A stretch of 64,000 nt of DNA from Actinorhabdospora filicis (GTDB lineage Bacteria; Actinomycetota; Actinomycetes; Mycobacteriales; Micromonosporaceae). The stretch spans positions 310,001 through 374,000 of the forward strand of contig NZ_BSTX01000003.1 in the NCBI RefSeq assembly GCF_030269765.1, written 5' to 3'. The notes below the pieces were generated by a model that saw only the letters and a program-made list of their open reading frames with translations, was not told where the DNA came from and did not search any database. The translations under genes were made by a program, and so were the position numbers. Shown here in pieces: positions 16,229-24,155 of this stretch; the stretch's first letter is position 1; the number at the start of each line of letters is the position of its first letter.

Positions 16229-16235
16229 CCGCGTA

Positions 16236-17333
16236 CTAGGCCACGGTCCGCTTCTGCCGTTTGCGACCACCGCCGCCCGCCGCCTGCGCGAAGAGCGCCT
16301 CCAGGCGGGTGAGCCGGGACTCCGCCTGCGTGCGCCAGTCGCCGACCGCGGTCGGGCTGAGCGGATTGGCCCACCACTTCATCCGGGTGCGCGGGAAGTA
16401 CTCGCCGACGATCGCGTTGGCCTGCCCCGGATAGGACGAGATGGGGTATCCGGCCTGGCCGGGCTGCCCGGCGTCGTGCAGGAACAGCGCGTCGGCGTTC
16501 CAGCCGAAGGCCTCCGCCCCGCTGACCCGCGTGTCGTGGTCGTCGTCGGCCATGTCCTGGAGCGCCTGGTAGACCGCGCCCGGGTCGCGGCCGGGCTGGC
16601 GCAGCGAGTCGTCCATGGACGCCGAGTGCGCCAGGCTCTCGATCAGCTCGACGTGCAGGCCGGGCTGCCCGGCCTGCGGATGGCGCAGGACGAGGGTGAA
16701 GCCGTGCCCGGCGAACTCCACCCGGAAGACCGCCTCGTTCCCGGCCGCCGCGTAGCCCTGCATGGACGCCACCAGCCGCCCCACCTCGGCGCGGAAGGTG
16801 TTGGCGTCGGGCAGGGCGGCGATGCCGTTGGACTGGCCCTGCACGGCGGCGCCACCGGCGGCCCGGTTCGCCAGCTGCTCGGAACTCTCACCCGGCTGGG
16901 CGGCGATGCCCGACAGCAGCGGGAACAGGTGCTGCGCGGTGGGATAGCAGGAGGCGAAGGTGACGGGGTCGCGGATGTTCTCGCGCAGCATCCCGTTGCC
17001 GATGTCGGCGGCCAGCGCCAGCGCGTCGTCGAAGGCGAAGGCCGGGTCGAGCAGGACGTCGGCCAGCTTCCATCGGTTGGCGGGGCTGGCGGTCGTGGTG
17101 AAGTTGCGCAGCAGCGCGTTGAGGCGGGCCGCGCCGAAGGCGCCCGGGTTCAGCTGGTCGCCGATGGTGGCGCGCTGGACGACCAGGCGCGAGGTGGCGG
17201 CGTTCCCGATGCTGCGCTGCAACTCCGGGAACGCCCCGGCCCGCAGCGGCGCGAGGAGGGCCGGGGCGGACGGTCTGGCGCGGGCGGCCGGTCGCGGGGT
17301 CTCGGCGCCGGGCAGGAGGTCGCGCATACGCAT
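16236..17333 (-). CDS. Protein with LQR-x-x-GN N-terminal motif, candidate secreted or injected cargo
   Basis: A 365-residue protein, start at ATG 17333 with GGGGGG upstream (ATG 17327 also possible). Residues 38-54 read LQRSIGNAATSRLVVQR. This L-Q-R-x-x-G-N-x-A-x-x-R motif recurs near the N-terminus of actinobacterial proteins linked with DUF4157 and extracellular contractile injection systems (family knowledge); it also occurs in the protein at 48834-50447. The remaining 300 residues contain no domain I recognise, but there is a conserved-looking stretch GHGFTLVLRHP and a lysine/arginine-rich tail (GGGGRKRQKR). No signal peptide or TM segment is evident. Its role as an effector is a hypothesis from the motif alone. 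Confidence 0.5.
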   Translation of the reverse strand: MRMRDLLPGAETPRPAARARPSAPALLAPLRAGAFPELQRSIGNAATSRLVVQRATIGDQLNPGAFGAARLNALLRNFTTTASPANRWKLADVLLDPAFAFDDALALAADIGNGMLRENIRDPVTFASCYPTAQHLFPLLSGIAAQPGESSEQLANRAAGGAAVQGQSNGIAALPDANTFRAEVGRLVASMQGYAAAGNEAVFRVEFAGHGFTLVLRHPQAGQPGLHVELIESLAHSASMDDSLRQPGRDPGAVYQALQDMADDDHDTRVSGAEAFGWNADALFLHDAGQPGQAGYPISSYPGQANAIVGEYFPRTRMKWWANPLSPTAVGDWRTQAESRLTRLEALFAQAAGGGGRKRQKRTVA

Positions 17334-17427
17334 GTGATCCCCCCGAAGTCGGGAATGGCGGAATAGACGCTATACCGCCGGTCTCATGAACGCCACCGCC
17401 GTCACCCGTCGGTGTCCGATGTGGACC

Positions 17428-18330
17428 TCACCAGGAGATCGGCTCCTCCTCTTCCTTCTCGCCGTTGATGCCCTCGTAGCTCTTGTCCCAGATCCACCCG
17501 GTGATCCCGCCCAGGCCCGCGTGGTCGTCCTCGGGGTCCTCGCTGCCCTCGTCATTGGGGACGAACAGGTTGGAGATGTCGGCGCCGAGCAGCCCGACCA
17601 TGCCCAGCGGGAAGCCCTTGTGCATGAGCTTGCCGAAACCGAGCTGCTCGCCCAGGCCCAGCCCGCCCTTGAGGATGTCCAGCAGGCTGCCCTTGAGGCC
17701 CTCGCCGAGGGAGGCGAAGACGTCGGTGTTGCCACCGGCGAGCTGAATGCCGATGTCGATGACCGCCGCGCCGGTGATCATGGCCGCGAAGGCGTTCCCG
17801 GTCATCTCGATCGCGGTGGTCAGCTGCTTGAGGGCGGTGTACCCGGCGGTGGACACCATCGTCACCGTCGGCGCCAGCACCAGCCGCCACGGCGGGAACA
17901 GCGAGGCCACCGCCAGCGCCGCCAGCACCGAGGAGACCACCGTCATGGCCACGATCAGGAAGTAGAGCAGCCCGCCGGTGATCGTCATGGCCAGCGCCAT
18001 CACCCCGGCCAGCACGCGGACGGCGGTCAGCGCCGTGCGAACCTTGGCCATGTGCGTCACGAACGCCTCCTGGTCGGCGCCCGTCCAGCCCCGGACGAGC
18101 TGGTCGGCCAGGATCGCGTCGATCGCGGCGATCGTCTCGCCGAGCTTGTCGGAGAACTCGCCCCACTTCTCGCCGGTCTCCTTGACCTCCACCGGATTGC
18201 ACTGGCCGCCGTAGACGATCTCGGCGATGCGCCAGACCTTGGGATCGGTCCGCAGGATCACCGCGGCGATGTTGATCTCGATGAGTGCGGCCTTGGCGGC
18301 GGCCGTCCACTCGTTCTCGGCGAACTTCAC
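17428..18330 (-). CDS. ESX-associated membrane protein with WXG100-like N-terminal domain
   Basis: 300 residues from GTG 18330. The N-terminal 100 or so residues form a helical hairpin with W-T-G (LVRGWTGADQEAFVTHM), the WXG-type turn. A long hydrophobic central part follows (VLAGVMALAMTITGGLLYFL, then LIVAMTVVSSVLAALAVASL and IEMTGNAFAAMITGAAVIDI), ending in an acidic tail (EEEEPISW). It starts two bases after the stop of the WXG100-like gene and is the last gene of that operon. Proteins of this layout accompany ESX/T7-like secretion genes in actinomycetes; no EccC ATPase is seen in the window. Confidence 0.6.
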   Translation of the reverse strand: MKFAENEWTAAAKAALIEINIAAVILRTDPKVWRIAEIVYGGQCNPVEVKETGEKWGEFSDKLGETIAAIDAILADQLVRGWTGADQEAFVTHMAKVRTALTAVRVLAGVMALAMTITGGLLYFLIVAMTVVSSVLAALAVASLFPPWRLVLAPTVTMVSTAGYTALKQLTTAIEMTGNAFAAMITGAAVIDIGIQLAGGNTDVFASLGEGLKGSLLDILKGGLGLGEQLGFGKLMHKGFPLGMVGLLGADISNLFVPNDEGSEDPEDDHAGLGGITGWIWDKSYEGINGEKEEEEPISW

Positions 18331-18332
18331 CC

Positions 18333-18632
18333 TCAGATCACCTCGAAGGTGTTCTGTTCCTCGGTGTAGGCCCAGGCCGCCGAGACGCGCTTCAGATTGG
18401 CCTCCACGTCGTGGAGGTGCTCCCACAGCTGCTTGGTCTGCGCCTCGGCGAAGCGCACGCCCACCACGTAGGCGCCGGCCAGGGCCGGGCAGACGGTGGT
18501 GAACCAGCCGTCGAGGCCGTCGGTGAGCTCGGTGAGCATGTTCATGGCCGCGGCGGCGGGCTCGCCCGCGCGCGCCGGGATCATCGCCGCGATCGTGTCG
18601 ATGGCGGCCGGGTCGACGTCCACATTGGGCAT
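18333..18632 (-). CDS. WXG100-like small helical protein
   Basis: A 99-residue, all-helical protein with the size and hairpin character of ESX substrates: MPNVDVDPAAIDTIAAMIPA, then a GLDGWFTTV turn at mid-length (in place of WXG), then a second helix with EAQTKQLWEHLHDVEANLKR. It lies between a broken YbaB-family gene and the WXG100-fused membrane protein, all in one direction with 1-2-base spacing. It is probably secreted or used as a partner of the next protein; both are inferred from family arrangement. Confidence 0.6.
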   Translation of the reverse strand: MPNVDVDPAAIDTIAAMIPARAGEPAAAAMNMLTELTDGLDGWFTTVCPALAGAYVVGVRFAEAQTKQLWEHLHDVEANLKRVSAAWAYTEEQNTFEVI

Positions 18633-18633
18633 G

Positions 18634-19047
18634 TCAGCGCGCCATCCGGCCGATGCGGGCGACGAGCTCGGCGGCCGCGCCCGAGACGCTCTCGGCGATC
18701 TTCCCGGTCTGCGCCATCAGTTCGGCGGCCTCGGCGGGCCCGAAGTCCTCTTCGGAGGATTCGGCCCGGCACTCGGCGATCTTGCGGTCGAGGTCGAGGC
18801 GCGCCTCGCGGGCCACCGCCATGATCCAGTGGGCGAGTTCCTCACCGCCTCAGCGCAGGGCGCGGGTGTCGATCCACAGGTCCCGCAGCGGATCCTCCCC
18901 GTCGGCGCGGACCGAGATGAGCCCGTCCTCGCTGGTGGCCTCGCCGACGAGCCCGGCGACTTCCTCCTCCAGCGCGGCGGCCCGCTCGGCCCTAACGGCG
19001 GCCTCGCCCAGGAAGCGCTCCAGCTCTCCGGCGGCGTCGAACCTCAC
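18634..19047 (-). pseudogene. YbaB/EbfC-family gene split by an in-frame TGA
   Basis: GTG 19047, with AAAGGACG upstream, starts VRFDAAGELERFLGEAAV, a coiled-coil helix, then GLISVRADGEDPLRDLWIDTRALR, matching the YbaB core beta-strands. A TGA at 18850-18852 then interrupts, after which the same frame continues GGEELAHWIMAVAREARLDL, the YbaB C-terminal helix, to the stop at 18634-18636. Joined, the product would be about 137 residues, the usual length. Either a nonsense mutation or readthrough explains it; the first is simpler. YbaB-like proteins commonly precede WXG100-type genes in actinomycetes. Confidence 0.7.
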
Positions 19048-19061
19048 AATGGCGTCCTTTC

Positions 19062-19076
19062 GTCTCACGGTGAGAC
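19062..19076. promoter_or_regulatory. Perfect palindrome upstream of the ESX-like operon
   Basis: GTCTCAC-G-GTGAGAC, a 7-1-7 inverted repeat located 15 bp before the YbaB-like start and 25 bp after the SARP stop. It overlaps where a promoter for the ESX-like operon would lie, so an operator is more likely than a terminator (no T-tract). Confidence 0.45.
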
Positions 19077-19100
19077 ACCACTGTCGCGGTCGCCTGTTGG

Positions 19101-19934
19101 TTACCCGTTGGTCACCGGACGCTCGCCGCCCGTCCACCGCAGCCGCCGCGAGCGCTCCCTGGGGTAGGTGCCCAGCAGCGCGCTCAGGTCGGGATGCGCC
19201 GGCGGGACCGCCGTGGTCGCCATCGGCGCGGCGCAAAGGATGCCGCGGTGCAGGTCCCGCAGCGAGGGCGAGGGATCGGCGCCGAGCTCCTCGCGGAACC
19301 GCTCGCAGGCCATCGCGAAGGCGGCCAGGGCGTCCACGGGACGTCCCGCCGCGCACTCGGCGAGCATCAGCTGCCGCCACAGCTGCTCGCGCGGCGGCAG
19401 CGAGGGCGCCAGCTCCCGCAGCCGCGCCACCACCGGCTCGGGACGCCCGCGCGCCAGATCGATCTGGTTGAGGCACTCCAGCGCGCGCATCCGCTGCTCC
19501 TCCAGGCGCGCGGCCACCGCGCGCAGCGCCGGGACGGTGGCCAGGTCGCCGTAGGCGTCCCCGCGCCACAGCCCGAGCGCGGCGGTGAAGAGCCCGGCGG
19601 CGCGGGCGGTGGCGGTGGCCGCGCGGGCGTCCAGGGCGGCCCGGTAGAGGACGGCGAACTTGGCCGCGTCCAGCTCGTCGACCCCCGCGTCGACGAGATA
19701 GCCCGCATCGGTCCGGCGCAGCAGCGCGGGCTCACCGAGCAGCCGCCGCAGCCGGTGCACGTGCCAGCGCAGGGTGCCCGCGCTGGCCTCCTCCTCGCCC
19801 CACAGCGCGCGGAGCAGGAACGCGTCGGGCACCGGCGTCCCCGCCCGGCTGAGCAGGACGGCCAGCAGCAGCCGCTGCATCCCGGCGACCGATGCGCCGG
19901 TGACCGTCAGTGGTCCGAGTACGGAGAAGCGCAT
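19101..19934 (-). CDS. SARP-type (AfsR/BTAD) transcriptional activator
   Basis: 277 residues. The N-terminal OmpR-like winged helix begins MRFSVLGPLTVTG and includes VPDAFLLRALWGEEE, then TLRWHVHRLRRLLGE. The C-terminal bacterial transcriptional activation domain (BTAD) contains LWRGDAYGDLATVP and DALAAFAMACERFREELGAD-PSP. SARPs activate secondary-metabolite and other operons by binding direct repeats overlapping the -35 region. Its target here is not known; it lies directly upstream of the ESX-like operon in the same direction, with 53 bp between. Confidence 0.9.
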   Translation of the reverse strand: MRFSVLGPLTVTGASVAGMQRLLLAVLLSRAGTPVPDAFLLRALWGEEEASAGTLRWHVHRLRRLLGEPALLRRTDAGYLVDAGVDELDAAKFAVLYRAALDARAATATARAAGLFTAALGLWRGDAYGDLATVPALRAVAARLEEQRMRALECLNQIDLARGRPEPVVARLRELAPSLPPREQLWRQLMLAECAAGRPVDALAAFAMACERFREELGADPSPSLRDLHRGILCAAPMATTAVPPAHPDLSALLGTYPRERSRRLRWTGGERPVTNG

Positions 19935-20018
19935 GGGCGGTCCCGGGGTGGCTCAAGGGGAGTGGGCCCGATGAGGGTGTCACATGATCTTCCGGGCGGC
20001 TCGCGCTACCTTCGTGGC

Positions 20019-20372
20019 ATGTCGGACGAGACGGGCACACCGAACGCGCCGGGCGACGTGCGAGGCGGCACGGGTGTCCCGCCGCGCACGGTCTCCGCCC
20101 GCAAGGCGGCCTTCTTTGTCGCGTACAACGTCGCCGGGTTCGCCGTGGCGGCGGCGGGTTTCGGGCTGGCGCTGGCGACGGGCTCCGGCGTGTTCACCGC
20201 GCTCAGTGTGCTGTCGATGGTCGCCTGGGCGGGTACGGCCGGATCCCGGCTGGCCGTCCTGGAGAAGGCGCGAAAAGCTAATGCGGACGGTGCCCGGCCC
20301 GCTCCGCCAGCCGCCGCGCCACCACCATCGTCCCCGGCGCCGCCCGCCCGCCCGGGCCCGGCTTCGGGGTGA
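20019..20372 (+). CDS. Small two-TM membrane protein with proline-rich tail
   Basis: 117 residues from ATG 20019. A hydrophilic N-terminus is followed by two hydrophobic helices (AAFFVAYNVAGFAVAAAGFG, then VFTALSVLSMVAWAGTAGS) and a short basic stretch (LEKARKA), then a proline/alanine-rich tail. The last 95 bp overlap the 3' end of the HxlR gene on the other strand. No family recognised; the TM pattern is the best support that it is coding. Confidence 0.5.
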   Translation: MSDETGTPNAPGDVRGGTGVPPRTVSARKAAFFVAYNVAGFAVAAAGFGLALATGSGVFTALSVLSMVAWAGTAGSRLAVLEKARKANADGARPAPPAAAPPPSSPAPPARPGPASG

Positions 20373-20787
20373 TCCCGGCCGGTTCCAGGGCCTCCCCGCA
20401 CTCTCCACAGGAGACCTGCGGGCGCACCTCGTGCCCGTGGTGCTCGAAGCGGATCGGCGGGCCTTCGGCGGGTGCGCGCCAGCGGTCGCCCCACGCGGTC
20501 AGCGCGATCAGCACCGACACCAGTTCCTCACCGGCCTCGGTGAGCGCGTAGCGGTGGCGCGGTGGGCGCTCGCTGTAGGGCACGCGGGTGAGGATCCCGT
20601 TGTCCACCAGGGCGGTCAGCCGGGCGGTGAGCAGGTTGCGGCTGATGCCCAGGTCGTCGGCGAGGTCCTGGAAGCGGTCGACGCCGAGGTAGACGTCGCG
20701 CACGATCAGCGGCGTCCACCAGTCGCCCATCACCTCCAGGGACCGCGCCAGCGAGCAGTGCATGTCGGCGAAGCTCATCTGCCGCAA
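20278..20787 (-). CDS. HxlR-family winged-helix regulator
   Basis: 169 residues. The HxlR core is clear: CSLARSLEVMGDWWTPLIVR (C-x-x-A-R...G-x-x-W-T-x-L-I-x-R), LGISRNLLTARLTALVDNG, then YALTEAGEEL. The C-terminal extension has a C-G-E-C-G pair that may bind metal. It starts four bases after the SnoaL-like gene stop, so the two form an operon with the SnoaL-like gene first. HxlR regulators usually sense thiol-reactive or electrophilic stress, and Cys in the N-terminal helix is the usual sensor position. An inverted repeat at 21274-21302 upstream of the operon may be its operator. Confidence 0.88.
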   Translation of the reverse strand: MRQMSFADMHCSLARSLEVMGDWWTPLIVRDVYLGVDRFQDLADDLGISRNLLTARLTALVDNGILTRVPYSERPPRHRYALTEAGEELVSVLIALTAWGDRWRAPAEGPPIRFEHHGHEVRPQVSCGECGEALEPAGITPKPGPGGRAAPGTMVVARRLAERAGHRPH

Positions 20788-20791
20788 CGGA

Positions 20792-21259
20792 TCACACCCC
20801 GCTCGCGACGGGCTCGTCCACGATGGGCGCGGCCAGGGCCTCGGGGATCTCGGGCGCGATGCGCTCGCAGAGGCGGGCGAAGCGCAGGGAGTCCTCGTAG
20901 ACCTCGTACCAGGCGATCTTGCCGTAGCGCAGGGTCACGAACTGGGTGAACACGTTCTCGTAGGGCTGGCCGCCGACGGTGGCGCGCAGCGTGAACAGCC
21001 CGGCGACGCGGGTGCGCCAGGGCGGGCCGTCCACGGCGACCTCGCGCATCTCGAAGCTGGCGTCGGGGAACAGCCGGAAGAGGCGCTCGAACCAGGCGGC
21101 CATGCTCTCGCGGGTGGTGCGGGTGCCGCCGAGGGTGGTGTCGCCGATGAAGGTCATCCGGAAGCGCGGCGCGAACTGGTCGATGATCGCCCGGTAGTCG
21201 TGGGCGTTCATCGACTTCCAGGCGCGCTGGTACTGGCGTTTGACGATGGCGTGGTACAC
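20792..21259 (-). CDS. SnoaL-like/NTF2-fold protein
   Basis: 155 residues from GTG 21259. The pattern of N-terminal helices (MNAHDYRAIIDQFAP), then RESMAAWFERLFRLFPDASF and a C-terminal beta-sheet (YENVFTQFVTLRYGKIAWYE) fits the SnoaL-like subgroup of the NTF2 fold, which includes ketosteroid-isomerase-type enzymes and non-enzymatic binding proteins. No catalytic residues can be assigned with confidence. It is the first gene of a two-gene operon with the HxlR regulator. Confidence 0.75.
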   Translation of the reverse strand: MYHAIVKRQYQRAWKSMNAHDYRAIIDQFAPRFRMTFIGDTTLGGTRTTRESMAAWFERLFRLFPDASFEMREVAVDGPPWRTRVAGLFTLRATVGGQPYENVFTQFVTLRYGKIAWYEVYEDSLRFARLCERIAPEIPEALAAPIVDEPVASGV

Positions 21260-21273
21260 GGGTGGCCTCCCTG

Positions 21274-21302
21274 GGAGTCAGTTCAATGCTGATACTAACT
21301 CC
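21274..21302. promoter_or_regulatory. Inverted repeat upstream of the SnoaL/HxlR operon
   Basis: GGAGTCAGT at 21274-21282 pairs with ACTAACTCC at 21294-21302 (one central mismatch) across an 11-bp spacer, 15 bp upstream of the SnoaL-like start. Size and spacing fit an HxlR dimer site. Confidence 0.5.
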
Positions 21303-21332
21303 GGGAGGCTGAGAGCGGGCTGTGGAACCGAT

Positions 21333-21476
21333 CTAGGCCTTGCGGCGGGTGGCGCGCACGATCCCGAAGATCACGATCGCCAGCCCGAGCAGCGCGACCG
21401 CGGCGGCCAGGCCGATCCAGACGGGGGTGAGATCGGTCCCGGCGTCGGGCGAGACCGGAGTGGTGGTGGCTTCCAC
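21333..21476 (-). CDS. Small single-TM protein
   Basis: 47 residues from GTG 21476 (GGGAGG eight bases upstream): a short acidic/threonine-rich start, one strongly hydrophobic helix (VWIGLAAAVALLGLAIVIFG) and a basic C-terminus (RATRRKA), giving a predicted N-out/C-in topology. ATG 21497 would give 54 residues. No family recognised. Confidence 0.5.
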   Translation of the reverse strand: MEATTTPVSPDAGTDLTPVWIGLAAAVALLGLAIVIFGIVRATRRKA

Positions 21477-21570
21477 GGAAGGGGCCTCCCGGTACATGGG
21501 TGGGGTGGAGCCTGAAGCCCAGGCCGCTAGAGTCGACGGCCGGTGATCATCGCGACGATGGGATGAGCGA

Positions 21571-22575
21571 ATGGTGGAATTCGAGCCGGGACGCATCGGC
21601 ACCGGCGAGGTCCTGTACGCCCGCCACGGCGCGCTCGGGCGCGTCCGGCTGAACCGGCCCAAGGCCATCAACGCCCTGACGCACGACATGATCCGCTCGA
21701 TGCTGGCGCAACTGGAGGACTGGGCCGCCGACGACACCGTCGAGGCCGTCGCCATCGAAGGCGCCGGCGAGCGCGGCCTGTGCGCCGGGGGCGACGTGCG
21801 CGCCATCCGCGAGGCGCTGCTGGACGGCGTCGGCGACCCCGAGGCCTTCTGGGCCGACGAGTACCGCCTCAACAACCTCGTCGACGTCTACCCCAAGCCG
21901 TTCGTGGCGTTCATGGACGGCGTCACCATGGGCGGCGGCGTCGGCGTCTCCGCGCACGGATCGCTGCGCCTGGCCACCGAGCGCTCGGTGATCGCCATGC
22001 CCGAGACCGCCATCGGCTTCTTCCCCGACGTCGGCGGCCTCTACCTGCTCTCGCGCGCCCCCGGCGAGACCGGGACGCACCTGGCGCTCACCGGCCTGCC
22101 CGTCGACGGGCCCGGCGCCGTCTACTGCGGCCTGGCCGACGCCGTCGTCCCCAGCGCCGAGATCCCCGCCATCATCGAGCGCCTCGCCGCCGGTGAGCCC
22201 GCCGGGGACTTCGCCCCCGCGCCCGAGGCCGCCATCGCCGCCGACCGCGCCTGGATCGACGAGTGCTACGCCGGAGACGACCCCGTGGCGATCCTGGACG
22301 CCCTGCGCGAGCGCCACCCCGCCACCGCGGCGGTACTGGCGGCGCGCTCGCCGTTCTCCGTCGCGGTCACCCTCGCCGCGATCCGCCGCGCCAGGGACCT
22401 GGACCTGCCGGGCGTGCTGGCCCAGGACCTGCGCCTGGGCCGCGCCTTCGCCGCCGGGCCCGACTTCGCCGAGGGCGTGCGGGCGGTGCTCGTCGACCGC
22501 GACAACGCGCCCCGGTGGCGCCCGGCCACGCTGGCCGAGGTCGACTACGACGCGGTGCGCGCGCTGATCAGCTGA
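21571..22575 (+). CDS. 3-hydroxyisobutyryl-CoA hydrolase-like enoyl-CoA hydratase/isomerase
   Basis: 334 residues of the crotonase fold. VRLNRPKAINALTHDMI, then ERGLCAGGDVRAI (oxyanion-hole segment), KPFVAFMDGVTMGGGVGVS and MPETAIGFFPDVGG are the hallmarks of the HIBYL-CoA hydrolase subgroup, where Glu and Asp in the P-E-T-x-I-G-x-x-P-D segment are catalytic. The enzyme acts in valine catabolism, releasing 3-hydroxyisobutyrate from its CoA thioester; some homologues are plain enoyl-CoA hydratases. It stands alone on this strand, and its 3' end overlaps that of a TetR gene by 31 bp. Confidence 0.85.
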   Translation: MVEFEPGRIGTGEVLYARHGALGRVRLNRPKAINALTHDMIRSMLAQLEDWAADDTVEAVAIEGAGERGLCAGGDVRAIREALLDGVGDPEAFWADEYRLNNLVDVYPKPFVAFMDGVTMGGGVGVSAHGSLRLATERSVIAMPETAIGFFPDVGGLYLLSRAPGETGTHLALTGLPVDGPGAVYCGLADAVVPSAEIPAIIERLAAGEPAGDFAPAPEAAIAADRAWIDECYAGDDPVAILDALRERHPATAAVLAARSPFSVAVTLAAIRRARDLDLPGVLAQDLRLGRAFAAGPDFAEGVRAVLVDRDNAPRWRPATLAEVDYDAVRALIS

Positions 22576-23144
22576 GCCAGGTAGGCGTCCAGCAGCGCCA
22601 CCTGCCGCTCGGCGGGGAACGCCGGCGGGTCCAGCAGAGCCTGCACGACCAGGCCCAGCGCGAAGGACATCACCGCCGCGGCGGTCTGCGCCGGGTCGCC
22701 CGGCGGGAGCTCGCCGAGCTCCTGGGCCTCGGTGATGATCCCGCTCACCTTGTCGCGGGAGGCGGCGTAGCGGGCGGCGTGGTCGGCGCCCAGGACGGGG
22801 TCGGCCAGCGCCGGGTCCCAGGAGGAGACCCAGATCCGGTTGCTGGCCACCGCCGCGTCGTCGATGGGGATGATGTCCAGCAGGACCGCCCGCAGCCTGG
22901 CCAGCCCCGGGGGCGCCACGCGCCGCTCACGCGTGGCCGCCCGCTCGGCGAGCAGGTCGAGGGCGTGGGCGACGAGGTCGCGTTTGGCCGGGAAGTAGTG
23001 GGTGAGCAGTCCGGTGGACGCGCCGAGCTCGGCGGCCACCGTCCGCATCGACAGCCCGCCGAAGCCGCGGGCGGCGAGCACTCGCCACACCGCCTCGGAG
23101 ACTTCTCGGCGGCGGGCTTCGTGATCTCCCTTGATGCGCGGCAC
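22545..23144 (-). CDS. TetR-family regulator, BetI-like
   Basis: 199 residues. HTH: EAVWRVLAARGFGGLSMRTV, then AAELGASTGLLTHYFPAKRD, which has the G-x-L-x-H-Y-F-x-x-K signature of BetI/AcrR-type regulators. The C-terminal domain includes ALGLVVQALLDPPAFPAERQ. It is divergent from the RimJ/RimL-like GNAT gene (50-bp gap), the most likely target besides itself. The 3' overlap with the crotonase gene is tail to tail. Confidence 0.85.
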   Translation of the reverse strand: MPRIKGDHEARRREVSEAVWRVLAARGFGGLSMRTVAAELGASTGLLTHYFPAKRDLVAHALDLLAERAATRERRVAPPGLARLRAVLLDIIPIDDAAVASNRIWVSSWDPALADPVLGADHAARYAASRDKVSGIITEAQELGELPPGDPAQTAAAVMSFALGLVVQALLDPPAFPAERQVALLDAYLAQLISARTAS

Positions 23145-23194
23145 GGTCCTATCGTACTGTTCCCAGAACGAATGTTGTGTGATCGGAGGCCCCC

Positions 23195-23731
23195 ATGTTC
23201 TCTCTCGCCATCCGCGAGGACGCCGTCCTGCGCCCGCTGGCCCCCTGGCACGCCGAGGAGTTCGCCGCGCACATGGATCGCGCCCGTGAGCACATCCGCC
23301 CCTGGGTCGGCGCGTCCTTCGTCACCGAGGGCGTCGAGGGCGCCCGGACCCTGATCGGCAAGTACGGCGAGCGCGCCGCCCAGGGCACCGGCGGACTGTA
23401 CGGCCTGTGGCGCGCGGGGACCCTGGTCGGCGGGACCCTCGACTTCAACGCCGCCGGCGGCTCCATCGAGGTCGGCTGCTGGCTGGAGCCGGCGGCCGTC
23501 GGCGGCGGTCTGATCACCGACGCCTGCACCGCGCAACTGAACTGGATCTTCGGCGAGCGCGGCCTGCACCGCGCCGAGTGGCACTGCCGCGCCGACAACG
23601 TCCCGAGCGCGGCGGTCGCCCGGCGGCTGGGCATGACCCTGGAGGGCACGATCCGGGAGAACTGGGAGTTCGAGGGAGCGCGCTACGACACCCAGATCTG
23701 GGCGGTGCTGGCCCCGGAGTGGAAGAAGTAA
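23195..23731 (+). CDS. RimJ/RimL-type ribosomal-protein-like N-acetyltransferase
   Basis: 178 residues. It starts MFSLAIREDAVLRPLAPWHA and contains the acetyl-CoA binding strand and loop (IEVGCWLEPAAVGGGLITDA) and the C-terminal NVPSAAVARRLGMTLEG motif, characteristic of RimJ/RimL-like GNATs. Substrate unknown: members modify protein N-termini or small molecules. The ribosome-binding sequence GATCGGAGG precedes ATG 23195. It lies upstream of the two cysteine-rich peptide genes with a 196-bp gap. Confidence 0.85.
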   Translation: MFSLAIREDAVLRPLAPWHAEEFAAHMDRAREHIRPWVGASFVTEGVEGARTLIGKYGERAAQGTGGLYGLWRAGTLVGGTLDFNAAGGSIEVGCWLEPAAVGGGLITDACTAQLNWIFGERGLHRAEWHCRADNVPSAAVARRLGMTLEGTIRENWEFEGARYDTQIWAVLAPEWKK

Positions 23732-23927
23732 CGCACACGAGACCGCATAACGGTGATGGGTCGATGCGTCCGGATCCATCCGGGAATGGCGCGCCGATCC
23801 GTCCCGAATACGGCATTCACCAAAAGTGATCATGGTACGCACGGTGATCAACGGGAAACGAAACGGCGGACGCGCGGCGTGCAGGCTCACGACAGCGCAA
23901 TTCGTTTCCACGGGGAAGGCAAGACCG

Positions 23928-24116
23928 ATGATCTCGAAGTTCAACGCGATCGCCGACAAGATCACCGAGCGCTTCGCGCCCAAGGCCCGCGCCGCCGCGG
24001 CCTGTGCGCCCTGGTGCGAGCCGAGGGGCAAGTGCACCGCCGACGGCTCCTGGCTGCGCACCTGCTGCAAGTACGAGGACTGCACCTACCGCTGCGGCTG
24101 CACGCCCGCCGAGTAG
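23928..24116 (+). CDS. Eight-cysteine small peptide A
   Basis: 62 residues from ATG 23928 with GGGGAAGG upstream. Residues 1-25 form an amphipathic basic helix (FNAIADKITERFAPKARAAA); residues 26-62 carry eight Cys spaced C-x3-C-x5-C-x9-C-C-x4-C-x3-C-x-C. The peptide at 24288-24470 shares the TERF-x-PKA segment and nearly identical Cys spacing (x9, CC, x3 and x exactly). There is no hydrophobic signal peptide and no recognisable family. A ribosomally made precursor (leader plus core), a disulfide-rich miniprotein or a metal-binding peptide all fit. It is followed by a 12-bp UUCG terminator, so it is an independent transcript. Confidence 0.75.
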   Translation: MISKFNAIADKITERFAPKARAAAACAPWCEPRGKCTADGSWLRTCCKYEDCTYRCGCTPAE

Positions 24117-24127
24117 GCGATTTCGGG

Positions 24128-24155
24128 ACGGGTCGCGCCTTCGGGTGCGGCCCGT
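24128..24155 (+). terminator. Rho-independent terminator after peptide A
   Basis: A 12-bp stem (two G-U wobbles) closed by the extra-stable UUCG loop, followed by TTTTCG, begins 11 bp after the stop of peptide A. Confidence 0.85.

Noticed and set aside
13955..16270. Long open frame opposite the GNAT and SecY-like genes
   Set aside because: Shadow frame rich in Arg, Gly and Asp; only its last 60 codons coincide with the real ArsR-like N-terminus.
23732..23927. N-terminal extension of peptide A to an upstream ATG in the same frame
   Set aside because: The extra residues have no match in peptide B, and the Shine-Dalgarno sequence sits directly before ATG 23928.
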